52,500 bases of DNA, taken from contig WPIO01000092.1 of assembly GCA_009760855.2 (NCBI GenBank), positions 817,501-870,000 of the forward strand. The letters run 5' to 3'. The notes below the pieces were generated by a model that saw only the letters and a list, made by a program, of their open reading frames with translations, did no database searches and was not told the origin of the DNA. Positions within the stretch are counted from its first letter, which is position 1. Each line of letters starts with the position of its first letter. The position numbers and the translations under genes were made by a program. This DNA is from Cristatella mucedo (taxonomy: Eukaryota > Bryozoa > Phylactolaemata > Cristatellidae). Shown here piece by piece: positions 34,197-45,366 of this stretch.

Positions 34197-34480
34197 ATCA
34201 CGTTTTAGCCTCTAACTGGCGGTGTCGAGCCGCCGCCGCCTACTGTGCGTCGCGGCGCGTGGGGCCGCGCGTTCGCTTCCGAATTGAGCCCGAGCTGACG
34301 CCAGGGCGACCATCGAAGCGGAAGTGCCGACATGCCCTTCCGCTCGCGGACCCGGCCCGGCGATGGCCGGCGACCGTCGCCGAGTCCACGAGCCGCGATG
34401 TCACGTCGACCGCGCGCCGCCGCGAAGTAGGCGGCGCGTACTTTTGCAGTCGCGGTAGTTCGGGGCCGCCATGTATCGCA
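31380..34480. promoter_or_regulatory. Long CpG-rich domain, candidate island
   Basis: About 3 kb is GC-rich with frequent CpG, strongest from 32560 to 34480 (runs such as 'ccgccgccgccgccgccgcg'). Frames stay open on both strands at once, for example 33121-33717 (+) and 33282-33821 (-), as expected from stop-poor GC-rich DNA. A short CAG run lies at 33539-33559. No mobile element is seen apart from a CT run. An unmethylated promoter or first-exon region of a host gene is the best guess. Direction and start are not visible. Confidence 0.4.
34158..34194. repeat. (TC)n microsatellite
   Basis: About 18 TC units lie near the right side of the CpG-rich domain. Confidence 0.9.
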
Positions 34481-34745
34481 GCGGGGCGTTCGATGTAATT
34501 TCAAGCTTAACTTAAGCGTCCGGGGGGCGTGGGGAGGGATACACGCACCAGCGTGGCGATGCTCGGCGAATGAGCTCCGCGGCTGCCGTCGTCCGGCGGG
34601 ACTGTCGGAGTTGAGGACGTATTGCGCTAGTGCAGCTGTTTCTCGATCACCTCAGCGATATGTGTGACCGAAGTTTGGTGACGTCCAAGCGAATTCTCAC
34701 GGCGACGATTGGATCCAGGAAGTAGAGGCTTTCGGAGTGCACACA

Positions 34746-34893
34746 CCTAATGGCCCAACGGTTGAGGCGCTCGCCACGAACCAAGGTCAGGGTAAATGTA
34801 TTCGAGGACCGAGGTATTGGGCTTGAGCCCACTGGCATATGTGAAGCGGCTGAATAAAGATTAAGTTATCATACGGTGCTATACAAATGAATA
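34746..34893 (+). mobile_element. SINE2 copy 7, long subfamily
   Basis: It contains 'taatggcccaacggttgagg', 'cgctcgccacgaaccaaggt', the extra 'cagggtaaatgtattcg', then 'ttgggcttgagcccactggc' and the tail 'gaagcggctgaataaagatt' plus 'gtgctatacaaatga'. Confidence 0.88.
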
Positions 34894-35601
34894 ATGGTTA
34901 ACAACTTAAAACTAATGAAATAGCCGGAATGCTAGTGAATATTACCCAGATGGGGATCGTGCTCGTGTTTACTGGTTTGCTCACTATTGTTTCATCATCA
35001 CCAGGACCGGATATGCCTTAATCTGCGGTTCAGACCACATAATAAGCCGTCTGAAGGGGGGGGGGGGTTGTACGGTTGCAAGCTACCTCGACCGCTGACC
35101 AGTTGTACATAAAGCTTTGTACTGGAGACTCGTGGCCTTCTTCGGCTGTGGAACATGCAGTCAGCTCCTGACGTGCAACGGTTAGATTTAGGAAATTTGG
35201 AGAAACGAACTCTGCCACGGTCACGCAAAGAAAAATTGAAAATTTATCCGCAAATAGTTCGAAATCGGCGCGTAGTCTTTAGGTTTGACAATGCTGCAAG
35301 CATTAGGGAAAAACGACGTCTGACAGCTATGCATTGTGGGTACTGCTGGCTCTCTTTTGGCTGTTAATACCAGCTACGGTATGCCCAAAAATGCTGCACA
35401 TTATAGTATGTCAATATAATTTTATTTGCTTGCTCGTTCTAATGTATTTCTTATTTTGCCATATATTTAGAAAAATAGTTCAATTCGTTTACCTATGTCT
35501 TCGTCAGAACGTACCGTAGTGGAGCGTATCATTCACCATTCTCGACTTACGAACATTTGACTCGACGACAGGTTTTCCGGCCCCTATCTACTTCGTAAGT
35601 T
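34894..35601. other. AT-moderate unique DNA
   Basis: A 12-G run lies at 35056-35067. Near 35540 the text 'tcgacttacgaacatttgac' resembles transposon-end sequence but has no visible partner. No gene is recognised. Confidence 0.35.
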
Positions 35602-35688
35602 AGTAATAATAATGATAATGCGCTTGATAAAACGCCCTCAGAGAACTCAATCTCTTCCTAGACGCTTTACATTTGCTGCAAAGAGGGC
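35602..35688 (-). mobile_element. LINE-A 3' terminus, minus strand
   Basis: 'taataataatgataatgcgc', 'ttgataaaacgccctcagag', 'aactcaatctcttcctagac' and 'gctttacatttgctgcaaag' form the reverse of the family end. Only the final ~85 bases are present. Confidence 0.88.
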
Positions 35689-36109
35689 TCACCCTACTGC
35701 CGCGCTTAAAGGACGCGAGCTCGTCGTTAAGGCGTCGGCGCTCTTGACCGCTGCCTCTGCTCGGCATTCGTGCGCCTGCGCGTACCGGTGCCGCAGGCGC
35801 CAGCTTCATCAGTGTCGCTCACGCGGCAGCAGCGACTAGCTCACCGCTGCGCAGCTTCCGCTCCGCAGCGGCGAGCTTCCTCTGCTCGCGCGCTCCGCGC
35901 GCTCGCGGCAAGGGAGTCGAGCTTCGAGGAAGGCACCGCGGGCGCGTTCGCCACACCGACTAGACCGCGCGCTCGCCGAGTTGCGCTGCTGACGACCTGC
36001 TGCCGCCGCCGATTCACTCTCGAATCGCCGCAGTTCGTCGCTCAAACAGCCTGTGGCTAGCTTCCGCTGCACCGCTTCCGCTAATTCCAGCTTCCAGCAG
36101 CTCGTCGCT
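35689..36109. other. GC-rich segment with repeated 'gctccgc' words
   Basis: 'cagcttccgctccgcagcgg', 'gcttcctctgctcgcgcgct' and similar words recur. No gene is recognised. It lies between two LINE remnants. Confidence 0.35.
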
Positions 36110-36441
36110 CGGAAGCTTTCGCTCCGCAGGTCCTAGACTGTGGAGCTCGCTTCCACAATTCTTACGCAACGACAACTGCTCTCCTACTGCCGACTATGGC
36201 TCGTCGTTTTCAGCGGTCCTGAGCTGCTACTTCCAGGCCACTCACTACCTCAACTGCTCTCCTGACTCTGCTATGCTTCCCACTTTCTCTTTGTTGCGTG
36301 AGACGAAGTCCGTTGGCTACCGAATGCGTACCGAAAGCCGCTTCGGCTGTGAGTGCGCTATACAAAACTCTCCTGCGTAACACCCACATGGTCTTTATGA
36401 CTTTGTGGAGTTTTAGACGGAGATGCATTACATTACATTAC
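36110..36441 (+). mobile_element. LINE-B 3' fragment
   Basis: The coding end (GPRLWSSLPQFLRNDN-like codons, then LNCSPDSAMLPTFSLLRETK) is followed by the 3' UTR 'tgtgagtgcgctatacaaaa' and 'acccacatggtctttatgac', with a 'cattacattacattac' end. It is closely similar to the copy at 48.1-48.8 kb but 5'-truncated. Confidence 0.87.
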
Positions 36442-37481
36442 AGCGGGAGCTGCTGTGGCCAAATCTCCGCCACATCGTCTCAAGTCCGCCAGCGCCTACG
36501 TCGCCGCCGCCACCGCCATCGAGCAGGTGGGCGAGGCAGGATCTCGAAGCAAAAAGAGCACCACCACCCAGAGCCACCTAGTGGCGATTTTCGTGAGCTG
36601 CCGGCGGGCAGCGACAGTGAGCGGACTCGTTCGTGCGCGTCGGTCTCCCGAGCAAAATCGGCACTGCTAATAAAGTCGACCGTCGGTAGCCACACGACGG
36701 CGCTCGCTAGCTGCGCCGCCTAGCTAGGCAGACGCCGACCGCAGCACCGCCGCCGCCACCGGGTCCCAGAATGAGGTGCGTTTAAGTGCGGGTGACCGGG
36801 CGAGCACTTTACCGTGGCGAAATCCGTACGCCGGCGTGAGCCTTAGGCGTGGATTCTAGTTTATGGGTGCTTCTCTATGCGCAGAAATGCTTCTGATCTC
36901 ATATGCGCCGAGGCGATGACTGGGCGGCAAGATTTGAGAGAAATCTTCGCTCGTTCGGGAGAGATTGGGGATTGACGCCACAATGAACACGTCGTTGGTG
37001 GGCCTCTGTTAATTTAAGACCGCTCAGGGCAGTCTTTAATAGTGGCTACTTTGGGCCTACGGCTTAGTTTAACATTCAGTATATAAATTGTACAGAAATC
37101 CGGAGGCATGAATTGGTCCATACATTTTCAAAGATTTAGGGAGGAGATTATGTGGACCAGAGCCCTGGCTAACCCGCTCAAGCCTGCCGTGACCGAAAAC
37201 GCACCCCTCAAGCCAGCCCCCCCCCTCGGGAAGCCCGGTAGCCCTTCTCGGGTGGCTGCCAGGATTCCCGGAGAGCGGCAGTTACCCGGCTTGGCGAGCG
37301 ATTCTTGAGGTCCGTTGGGTCCGCGCGCGTGCACCCTCGTTGTGCAGATGCAACTTGCTTCTACAGAGGGCAACTGCCTCCGCCTTTTTACAGATGACGC
37401 TGAAAAGGCTGCGAGAGAGGCGCGGCGCATCCTGCGCGCCCGCTCCCGCTGGGGTTCGATGTCCACAGCGAGCCATCTTAT
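36442..37481. other. Unique DNA, no recognised gene
   Basis: GC-rich at its left (to about 36770), then mixed. Minus-strand and plus-strand frames up to 112 codons show no domain. Confidence 0.35.
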
Positions 37482-37535
<54 letters not shown>

Positions 37536-37536
37536 T
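37482..37536. repeat. (CT)n microsatellite
   Basis: About 27 CT units, nearly pure. Confidence 0.92.
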
Positions 37537-38049
37537 CAAAAAGGTTTATCGAGCTGCAACTCTCTTTAGACGGGCCGGTCTAAAGAGGCTTCCGGGAGGC
37601 ACGCCATGGGCGCGTTGCTTCCGGATCTCCGTAAAATGGCGAGCGACAACTTTTAAAGGGGCTTACAGAGCCTTCCATGGTGCTGGGCGCGGCTTCAAGG
37701 TATCTGGCTCTGTGCCTAGGCATGCAGGGCAGAGAGTTCCGCTTTCGGGTGCAGCCACTGCCCTATTCAAATGCGATTCTCTTCGCGGACGAAGTTTAAA
37801 GAGCCTTTCGGGAGATGCTCGTTGATTTCGGAAAGTCGGATTCTTCCGGTATGAGGTACGACCATCTTTTCAGGGGCTGAAATGCCATTCGGGTTGGGCT
37901 GAACGTGCGGACAGAAGAGTAAAGTGTTTCTTTTTTATTAAAGACGCCAGACTATGCAGCGGAATAACGGCTAACGAGATAGCTGCCGGAAGCGGCGATC
38001 TACGGGCCCGAACCGGAGCTAGTCGTTTGCATTCGGTCACGTCGTGCCG
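37537..38049. other. Unique DNA
   Basis: A frame running through the CT tract to 37825 has no recognised motif. Nothing else is visible. Confidence 0.35.
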
Positions 38050-38190
38050 AGTTGGTTTGGTCCAGTGGTTAAGGTGCTCGCCTCGACCAAGGTCTGGCTG
38101 AGGTCGCGGGCTCGAGCCTCGAGGCATGTGTCTAGTGCGTGATTAGAGATTAAATTCTCTTGGGGCGCTATACAAATGAATTATATATTA
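38050..38190 (+). mobile_element. SINE2 copy 8, short subfamily, reference copy
   Basis: 'gttggtttggtccagtggtt' and 'aaggtgctcgcctcgaccaa' form the head with an A-box match TGGTTAAGGTG. 'gaggtcgcgggctcgagcct' holds the B-box-like site with one mismatch. The tail 'gagattaaattctcttgggg' plus 'cgctatacaaatgaatta' ends in AT-rich DNA. It is the clearest short-form copy. Confidence 0.92.
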
Positions 38191-38394
38191 TATTTACATA
38201 TCGTTTCCGTTCGCTTTTGCACTTGGCCGACGTCTATTGAGCATGCCGCCGCTTCTCCTCCTCCGCCCCGAATTCGTACTCTAGTGTCGCTAAGGAGGCT
38301 GACTCGTTTTCGGGCCGGTCCGCCGAGCGGCTCGCCGAGCGAGAACTTGGGCGGCGAGGCGCTTCGAAGGCTCCCCTTCAAAGCTTTATCAAAG

Positions 38395-38440
38395 TTTCTT
38401 TATCAACTTTTCAAGTGCATTACTGTTATTATTATTAACT
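38395..38440 (+). mobile_element. Possible LINE-A tail stub
   Basis: 'tttatcaacttttcaagtgc' followed by 'attactgttattattatt' resembles the last bases of LINE-A, but the diagnostic 'gagttctctgagggcg' is missing. Confidence 0.3.
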
Positions 38441-38744
38441 TGACTTCCTTTTCACTTCCGCTTGGGATGCTAAAAGAGACACTGCCGGTCGGGCGGCGGC
38501 GCGTCGTCGGTTGAGAGCTTCCGGCGGCTACCGAAATGGGGTATCGATTGTTGAAATAGCAGCCGTGGTGAACAGCCAAATGACAGCCAGAGTTCAAGAA
38601 GCAAGTTTTCGGATAGACTAATGGGCCTGCTGTTTCGCGGGAATTTTGAAGCACCAGCCTCGACGTAGCGTCGCACCTGTCGTGGTAAAAGTCTACCCCT
38701 GCCCCTCGCTAACAGCGTTGACTGCACCCTCACTTCTAGCCCCT

Positions 38745-38856
38745 GTCTGCCAACACGCCTTGCCTCCTTTGCAGCGCACGTAAGGTGCCTAGAAAGAGAG
38801 TACATTATCACAGGGCGCAATGCATGTGTCTTATGGATAATAATTATAATAATACT
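38745..38856 (+). mobile_element. LINE-A 3' terminus, diverged
   Basis: 'cctcctttgcagcgcacgta', 'aggtgcctagaaagagagta' and 'acagggcgcaatgcatgtg' precede 'ataataattataataat'. The order matches LINE-A, with several substitutions. Confidence 0.7.
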
Positions 38857-38919
38857 AACACAATCGATGCCAACTTCGGAAAATCGCGACGGGTGTTGAT
38901 CCGGGCGACCTGCTTCCAC

Positions 38920-39900
38920 GTAATCCTTTCTAGAAAGTGACGCTGGGTCCGACAGGACCCTGGCCCGCAGAATGTGCGAGCGGATAGGAACGGCCAGCCA
39001 CAGAAGCCGCGTCGAGACGCGGGCGTCCTGCAAGTACTCTGGCAACTTCCTGGCTCCTCGGCGACTGCTCGGCGACCGCTGGCTCGAGGCGAGCGTGCGG
39101 CGTCGTCTGCTCGCGCGCCTCTCTCTCGCTACGCTCGCGCCCGGCGGCCGCGCGAGCGTAGCGTTCGAGCGCCCTCTCCTTCGCGGGGGAACTCCGCCGG
39201 ACGGCAAGCGCTCGGGCGGTAAGCTGGCTCGCTCGCGGAGCCGCCCGCCCGAATAGCGTCGCGGGCCGCCACTCCCACCGAACTCGCCCGCTTGAGGCCG
39301 AGCATCCGGTTGGGACGCTGCCGGGCGACCGAGCGCTCGGCGCAGAAGCCGTGTACAGAGTTCTGCAAGCATTCGCAGAGAGAGATGCCCACACGCAGGT
39401 GCAGAGGCTACAGCAGCGGCGCAGGAGCGAGCGGCTGGCGAGTCGGGGTCGAGGCGACGCGAGTGCGTCGGCGAGCGTGCTGATGCAAACTTGCTTCGAC
39501 GGCGACGTGAGAGAGCTTCCGCAGGGACGGCGCAGGGTGACGGGGGGGGGGGGTAACGGCTTGCGGGAGCGGCCGCCTCCGAAAACTCCGCCGATGGCCA
39601 TCGTCAGACGCTGCTGCCGTCGATGGCCGCCAGCAGACGCCCTAGCTGCCGTCGGCCGCGGCAGGCAGCAGCGCAGCGACTCGAGAGACGTGGTAGAACT
39701 TCCGAAATCGCTCTCTGCTCAGGAGCCCTCTCGCGCCTCTCCTGATGCCACTTCCGGCGGTCAGTGGCGGCCAGTCCAGCGACTTCGCCGAGTCTGTCGC
39801 GCTCGAAATTCTATAGTTTCGCGGCCGAGAGAGGCTGCGAGAGCCAGCCTCTGTTTAGCGTACCGCCGCCTAAAGCTCGGAGTTTCGGTGCGGTTCGGAC
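38920..39900. promoter_or_regulatory. CpG-rich domain, candidate island
   Basis: CpG-dense DNA with open frames on both strands, including a 223-codon minus frame (38930-39601). A 12-G run lies at 39542-39553. No peptide domain is recognised. Its position about 4.5 kb from the larger CpG domain is noted without further inference. Confidence 0.35.
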
Positions 39901-40825
39901 GTGACCCAGATTAGGCCAGAAATCCGGTCGGCATGTGCGCGTGAGTGGCTTTTAGTCGTTCGAGATAATATATGGCGACTGGGTTCAAAGCAATTCAGAA
40001 GCTGGCCCGGTTTCGTTTCAGCAACTGCCGCATTTCTTGGCTCGGCTCGCATTTATCCTGGGCGCACTCGTGGAAGCCGCCGAGTAAACAGCGAGAGCTC
40101 CTTTTGATCTGAGCGATTACCACAAAAAAAGCGAACACCCTCGACGTGCCAGCAGTTCAGATTTCGTCCGCATGTATCGCGCCCGTCCATCGTAGTGGCC
40201 GAATGCTGCCGCAGCGTCGAGCTCCCGGATGGCCGATCAAAGCTAACGCCAGACCGCCCTAGCGGAGCGGCTAAACGCACTCCGCTCGCACTCCGCTGGA
40301 CGCGGCGCAATGCCCGCCGAGTCCCCGTCCGTTAGTAGGTTCAGCGACGCAACCAACGCCCTCCGAGACCGCACGTCCGGCCGAAGATGGGCAGGACGAG
40401 CAGATGATGGGCAGTCCGAGCAGAGCTTTCGCGGAGTTGCTACGGAGTTGCTCGATACCGCTAGTGCAGTCAGAAATCCGTGTCTTAACGAAAAGACCAC
40501 CAGCGCGCTTCTGCTGCAAGCTCCACTCTGCTTCTGCGACCGACGTCAATTGGCCCGGCGTCCCGCTCGGCCGCCGAGCAAATGAGGCTACGTCTTTGCT
40601 CGCACCATCTTCGAAACTACTGTATTTCAACGTACGTAAACGAGCGTATTTCTTCAAATGAGTAAAGCTGACAAGTCGGAAATAGCGTGCTCGCGAATAT
40701 CTCCGAACATCTGGCCTCCGGGCGCGAATCGGCGGGTCACTTTGACGTCACATCCGGCTGCCGGGAGTCGGTCCGGCATCTCGAGCATTCCACCGAGGTA
40801 ATCCAAGTCTTAAATATATCAATAT
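39901..40825. other. Unique DNA, CpG-moderate
   Basis: Overlapping short frames without a motif. No repeat is recognised. Confidence 0.35.
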
Positions 40826-40972
40826 AAGTATAATTTATTTGTATAGCGCCCCAAGAGAACTTAATCTCTATTCGGGCGCTTTACATACGCTCCGGGGCTC
40901 GAGCCAACGACCTCGGCCAGACCTCGGTCGGGACGAGTACATTAACCGCTGGACAAAACCAGCTCGATCTTG
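40826..40972 (-). mobile_element. SINE2 copy 9, short subfamily
   Basis: On the minus strand 'ccagcggttaatgtactcgt', 'cccgaccgaggtctggccga', 'ggtcgttggctcgagccccg' and the tail 'aagcgcccgaatagagatta' plus 'agttctcttggggcgctata' occur in order. The box B region has one extra change. Confidence 0.9.
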
Positions 40973-41479
40973 CGTAAGTCTTCTGCACGCTCGGGCGTGT
41001 GAACGAGGCACACCGATATTGCACTCTCTCGCCTGAGTAGTTAGGCGGAGGGCGCTGGACCCGGCAAGGAGTTGTGCGAAAAAACTGGCGCCAACAGAAG
41101 CGCCGCAGCGGGACAGTAAAAAAGGCTGCTTTAGTTGATTTAGCTGATTTAGCTGATTTAGCGGCCTCATCATTATGGCGGCAGAAGAGCATTAGCGGCC
41201 AATCGCCATCGCTTGCAATCGGGCAATCGAGGATCGCCTGCTGCAGCGCTCGAACTCGCGACCTCTGACCCCTGAGCTCAGATCCTAGGACCTCTATCCC
41301 TCAGGAAATGGAAGGGCTGGGCGGCACCAGCTACTGTAAGTAGTCGCTGCAGTTGGGAAGGATAACCAGCCAACACGCGTCCATGCATAACGTCACGTGT
41401 CCATGCATAACGGCGCCTACCTTTTCCGCCGTTGCTTCGGTAGAACAGCGACCTACTTAGGAATACAGGCTTAGGTAGG
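40973..41479. other. Unique DNA with a 9-bp tandem repeat
   Basis: The word 'gatttagct' repeats about three times at 41137-41162. A tRNA-B-box-like word lies on the minus strand near 41250. No gene is recognised. Confidence 0.4.
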
Positions 41480-42866
41480 ATATCTCTGCTTATTTTGCTT
41501 GACCTTTCGGCAGCTTTCGATACCGTCGACCACCAAGTCCTTGTTGAGCGCCTCTCATCTCGCCGGGGCATCACAAGCACTGCACTTCAATGCTTGAGAT
41601 TCTTTCTCAGTGGGAGACTCCAGAGTGTTAATGTGAATGGACAAAGATCTCCAGAGAAACCTCAAAAATATGGGGTACCTCAAGGCTCTGTGCTTGGTCC
41701 CGTTCTTTTCATGGTTTATACTCTCCCTCTTGCCGATGTGATTGCCAAGCACAATCTAGGCTTTCACTTCTATGCGGATGACACTCAGTTGTACTTTTGC
41801 TTTGATCCCTCATAGCCCTCCCGCAGATTGAGTTCTCTCAACTCCATTGCTGCATGTATTGATAACATTTGCACATGGACGGCAGCAAACTTTCTTAAAT
41901 TGAATGAGGATAAAACCAGCCTATTAGTTATGGGCAAACCAAGTTTTATTCAGAAATTTGGAAACCTAACGCTCAAAATTGGCTCTGCCAGCATATCTCC
42001 TGTTGAATCTGCACGAAATCTATGTTCCCTGTTCCAAAGTGACCTTTCATTAGACGACCACATTAGCTCCACAGTCATGTCAGCTTACTTTCAGTTTCGT
42101 GAAACTGCTTGTTTAGTCAGGGATACCGCATCTGAATTGGTCCGTGCATTTGTGACATCCATCTCGACTTTAACTCACTGCTTGCTTGTCCACCGGCACG
42201 TGCAATCAGGCGCTTACAGCTGGTGCAAAACTTTGCAGCTTGGCTTGTCTGTCGTGAGCATCGCAGGTTCCACATCATACCACCTCTCGCCGACCAGCAC
42301 CTCCTCCCAGTCAAGCAATGAATTGACTTCAAGATTCTGTCACTCGCTTTCAGATTCCTTCATTCTTTGGCTCCAGCCCACCATTCAGATCTACTCCCCC
42401 ACCGGGCTAAATATCGTACCACCAGCTTTCGGAATCTAATCGTTTAGACTTCGTACGAATCTCAAATCCTTCGGAGACCATGCCTTTGACTCGGATGCTC
42501 CCAAAGCCTGGTACTCACTTCCGACTTGCGTCACTGCATCCCCTTGACTTAACGATATTAAAAAGAGGCAAAAACGCATGTATTTTTCACAGCATTTAGT
42601 GTGTCCATGTGATTTGTCTTTCATGTGCTTATGCGTGCTGACACTGTGAATGCTGCCACAAACCATTTTTTGCATGCTGACCCTGTGCATGTCACCTCTA
42701 ACCAGGTTATACTTGTTGCCATTGAGCATGCTACCACTAAACATTCGATCTAGCTTCATTTCCAGCAAATGTAAAGTGCCTAGAAACAAATGAGTTCTCT
42801 GAGAGCGTTTAACAAATGTAGTATTATTATTAGTAGTAGTAGTACTAGTATTACTATTATTATTAC
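41480..42866 (+). mobile_element. LINE-A, longest copy, with reverse transcriptase
   Basis: The first frame (41495-41815) holds LLDLSAAFDTVDHQVLVERL (RT palm, first catalytic Asp region), then YGVPQGSVLGPVLF and FHFYADDTQLYFCFDPS (YADD catalytic motif). It ends at an in-frame TAG. A second frame (41828-42439) carries LNEDKTSLLVMGKPS, LFQSDLSLDDHISS and SVVSIAGSTSYHLSP. Coding continues as broken frames to the C-terminal block, then the 3' UTR with 'gcctagaaacaaatgagtt' and an ATT/AGT tail at 42821-42866. The endonuclease and N-terminal RT motifs are absent, so it is 5'-truncated. The family is CR1/L2/Rex-like by motif. It is inactive. Confidence 0.92.
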
Positions 42867-44948
42867 TGGCTTGGTTTGGTCTTACGCTCTATTGCCTCGC
42901 TCATGTCCGCCTCGAAGACGTCCGCCTCATCCAAGCCAAAGATGCAGCGTTCAGCCGCACGGCGACGCCTGCTGGCGACCAGCGCAGCTGCCTACTCTCG
43001 GCTTCCTCCAATCCTTCCAGCGGCCTTGCCCTTCGGGTTTGACGCGTTACGTGCGTACGTGTGTGCGACGTGCCTGCGTGCAGCGGAGTACGTGCTTGGG
43101 GCGTACGTGCGTGCGGGCAGCGGCCAACGACCGCCAGGCTGCCGTTTACATGATTGGCGGCGAAGGCTTGGCTGAAGCTGCCAGACTCTGTCCCGACTCT
43201 GCATTGCCGTTTGCTTCGTGCTGGAGGCGGGCGGTCGGCAGACAGCTGGATTAGCTGCAAGGCCACCGAATCCTTCCAGCCGGTAGGCCTGCTGGCTTCG
43301 AGCCCCGACGTTGCGTTTGCTGTTCTCATCTACTCCCCGTCGACCTCCCAGTCTGCAGCCGAGGCCGCTTTCACCGAGACTTTCACACTGTCACGTGCCC
43401 ACACCACTCGCTACGGCCGAGTCGTTAGAATGGCCTTGAGGCTGCAGTCCAGTGCAGCCAGCAACTGCTCGATTGGACGGTTAGCTGCAGTATTCATCAA
43501 GAAGACCATGCTACGTACAGCGGCTTACTGTTTCTCTCTGCGGCTAGTGCGTGATGAGGCCTGATGCGTTCACCACACGAAACCCGGTCGTGAGCGACGC
43601 AGCAGGCGCGGCCACTTCTCAGACCGGCCTTGCAGGATACACTTCTCAGCCGGCCACGCAGAGGCGGAATGAGGAAAGCAGCGAAACAGAGCGTAGCGTA
43701 GCGTAGACGCAGCGCCGGACGAAGCCCGACAGAATGCATGCGAGTATAGAGCCACTCAGCGTATCTCATCCACGACTGCGTTGAGCCGGCCGCCAGTCGT
43801 CAGTTCAGAATACAGGACGGGCGCGTCCATTTCAGCTATGGAGCTCTTTCGTTTCGTGTGCTCGTAGGGCCCACGTGGTTTCTGCTGGGTTGCTAAGCCG
43901 TTTGTTTTATTTTTCGAAGACGAATTCAGCCCAATGACTACACCATCGATAGGCACATTCCATAGGCATAGTCCATTCTATAGGCATATTCAATTGCATT
44001 CGCTAAAGCAAGGCATTCTTCAGGATATCCGGGCATTCTCCAGGATGGCGGCCGGCTGCGCGAGCTGCGGGCGAGCGCAGGGCCGCACGCTGCTGAGGAA
44101 TGTGGCCCTTGACCTTCGCCCGAGATCGGCAACGGCTGCTGCTGCCGGCTTTCGCTGCGGCGGCGGCGAATGAATACGAACGAAGACTGCCTGCGAGCCG
44201 ATCCGTAGACGACGCGTTCATCGCATGCTCGGTCTAATGGGTTCTCAGCATGCGCCCCCCCCCCCCGCACGGCGGCCCGCGAACCCCCGTAGCAGCTCGC
44301 GCACGCACGTTGGAAGGAGTCGGCGGCTTAACGAGCATCGCCTGCCAGGCTACCTACCCACTTCTCGTAAAAGAACGAGAGAGGCGTTAGCATCGGCAGC
44401 CGGTCGGGCTGATCGTCTTACGTCAGCACGTCGGCACGTCGATCAGTGCCGGCGCACACTTGACCAGCTGCTCTTTCTTTCTCGCGAACGAGCCAGAAGC
44501 TGCGGGAGCTTCGCCCGAACCGCGTCGACGAAGAGCCCGTAGCGCGACTCGCCGCCTTCTCCGAAGAAATGCGGCTGAAACGCGTCGGTGCGACTGCTGT
44601 GGACAGACACGTGCCTGGCGGGCCAAACTGCACACCTAACGCTCGTCAGCTGAGCTTGGGCACCTATATTTGGGAAACGTCGCTCGCAGACGCAATTTGG
44701 GCGTCGGCGAGCTGGCATGGCTGGAAGCACGCGCGAGCAACAAACGAGGCGTAGGCGCACGAGGAGGCACGAGAAGGCACGGGTACCTCGAGCACCTCCA
44801 GCCGCTACTGCTGGTATGGGCTTGCAAGCAGCAAAACCCCTGCCGGCGATGCGTTGTGCTTAGCAGCTGGCAGACTAGTGTACTTTGAGCTTCGCGAGGT
44901 CCCTGCCAAACAAGCATCGACTTGGCTTCAATAGTTTCCTGCCTGCTC
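42867..44948. other. CpG-moderate unique DNA, no recognised gene
   Basis: Many overlapping frames of 60-154 codons, none with a motif. An ATG at 44045 with 'aggATGGCGGCC' context starts a 43-codon frame, MAAGCASCGRAQG. A 12-C run lies at 44255-44266. A local 'gcgtagcgtagcgtag' repeat lies near 43690. Confidence 0.35.
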
Positions 44949-45279
44949 AAAGACCGTTGGCGACAGGAGCTTTTGCTACGCAGGTCCTGGACTGTGGCAC
45001 TAACGTCAACAATCCTTAAGCGTCGACATGTACAAGCCTGCTGCTACCGACTGTGGACCGTTCTTTCCACCTGTCCTTCCGCCGTCGCCTCCTCGGCTGC
45101 TCCCTAACTCAGCTATGCTTTTCACTTTCTCTTGTTCTTCTTGAGACGAAGTGTTTTGGTTACCGTATACTCAAAAAAAGCAGCTTAGGCTTTCAGTGTG
45201 CTATAGAAAGCTCTCACGCACAGGCCCGGTGGCTTTGTGCACTCACACGCAGACAGAGATGCGTTACATTGCACACTCA
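44949..45279 (+). mobile_element. LINE-B 3' fragment, diverged
   Basis: 'gaccgttggcgacaggagct', 'gcaggtcctggactgtggca' and later 'cagctatgcttttcactttc' and 'ttgagacgaagtgttttggt' match the LINE-B coding end. 'cagacagagatgcgttacat' matches the 3' end. It has more changes than the copies at 36.1 and 48.1 kb. Confidence 0.75.
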
Positions 45280-45299
45280 CGAACCGACTGCAGCTTCCT

Positions 45300-45366
45300 G
45301 TTCCAGTGTAGAGTTTAAAGAGCCCAGAGAAAGAGATTTAGTTTTCTCATGGCGCAGTGCAATCGA
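45300..45366 (+). mobile_element. LINE-A tail stub behind LINE-B
   Basis: 'gtttaaagagcccagagaaa' and 'gagatttagttttctcatgg' then 'cgcagtgcaatcgact' resemble the LINE-A terminus. There is no ATT tail. Confidence 0.55.

Noticed and set aside
35540-35600. Possible second inverted-repeat transposon end ('tcgacttacgaacatttgac')
   Set aside because: It resembles Tigger-type ends but I found no matching inverted partner within about 1 kb.
38470-39372. 300-codon minus-strand open frame, the longest in the window
   Set aside because: It runs through a LINE-A tail and a CpG-rich block, is Arg/Ser/Ala-rich, and has no domain. The overlap with a mobile-element end argues against a host gene.
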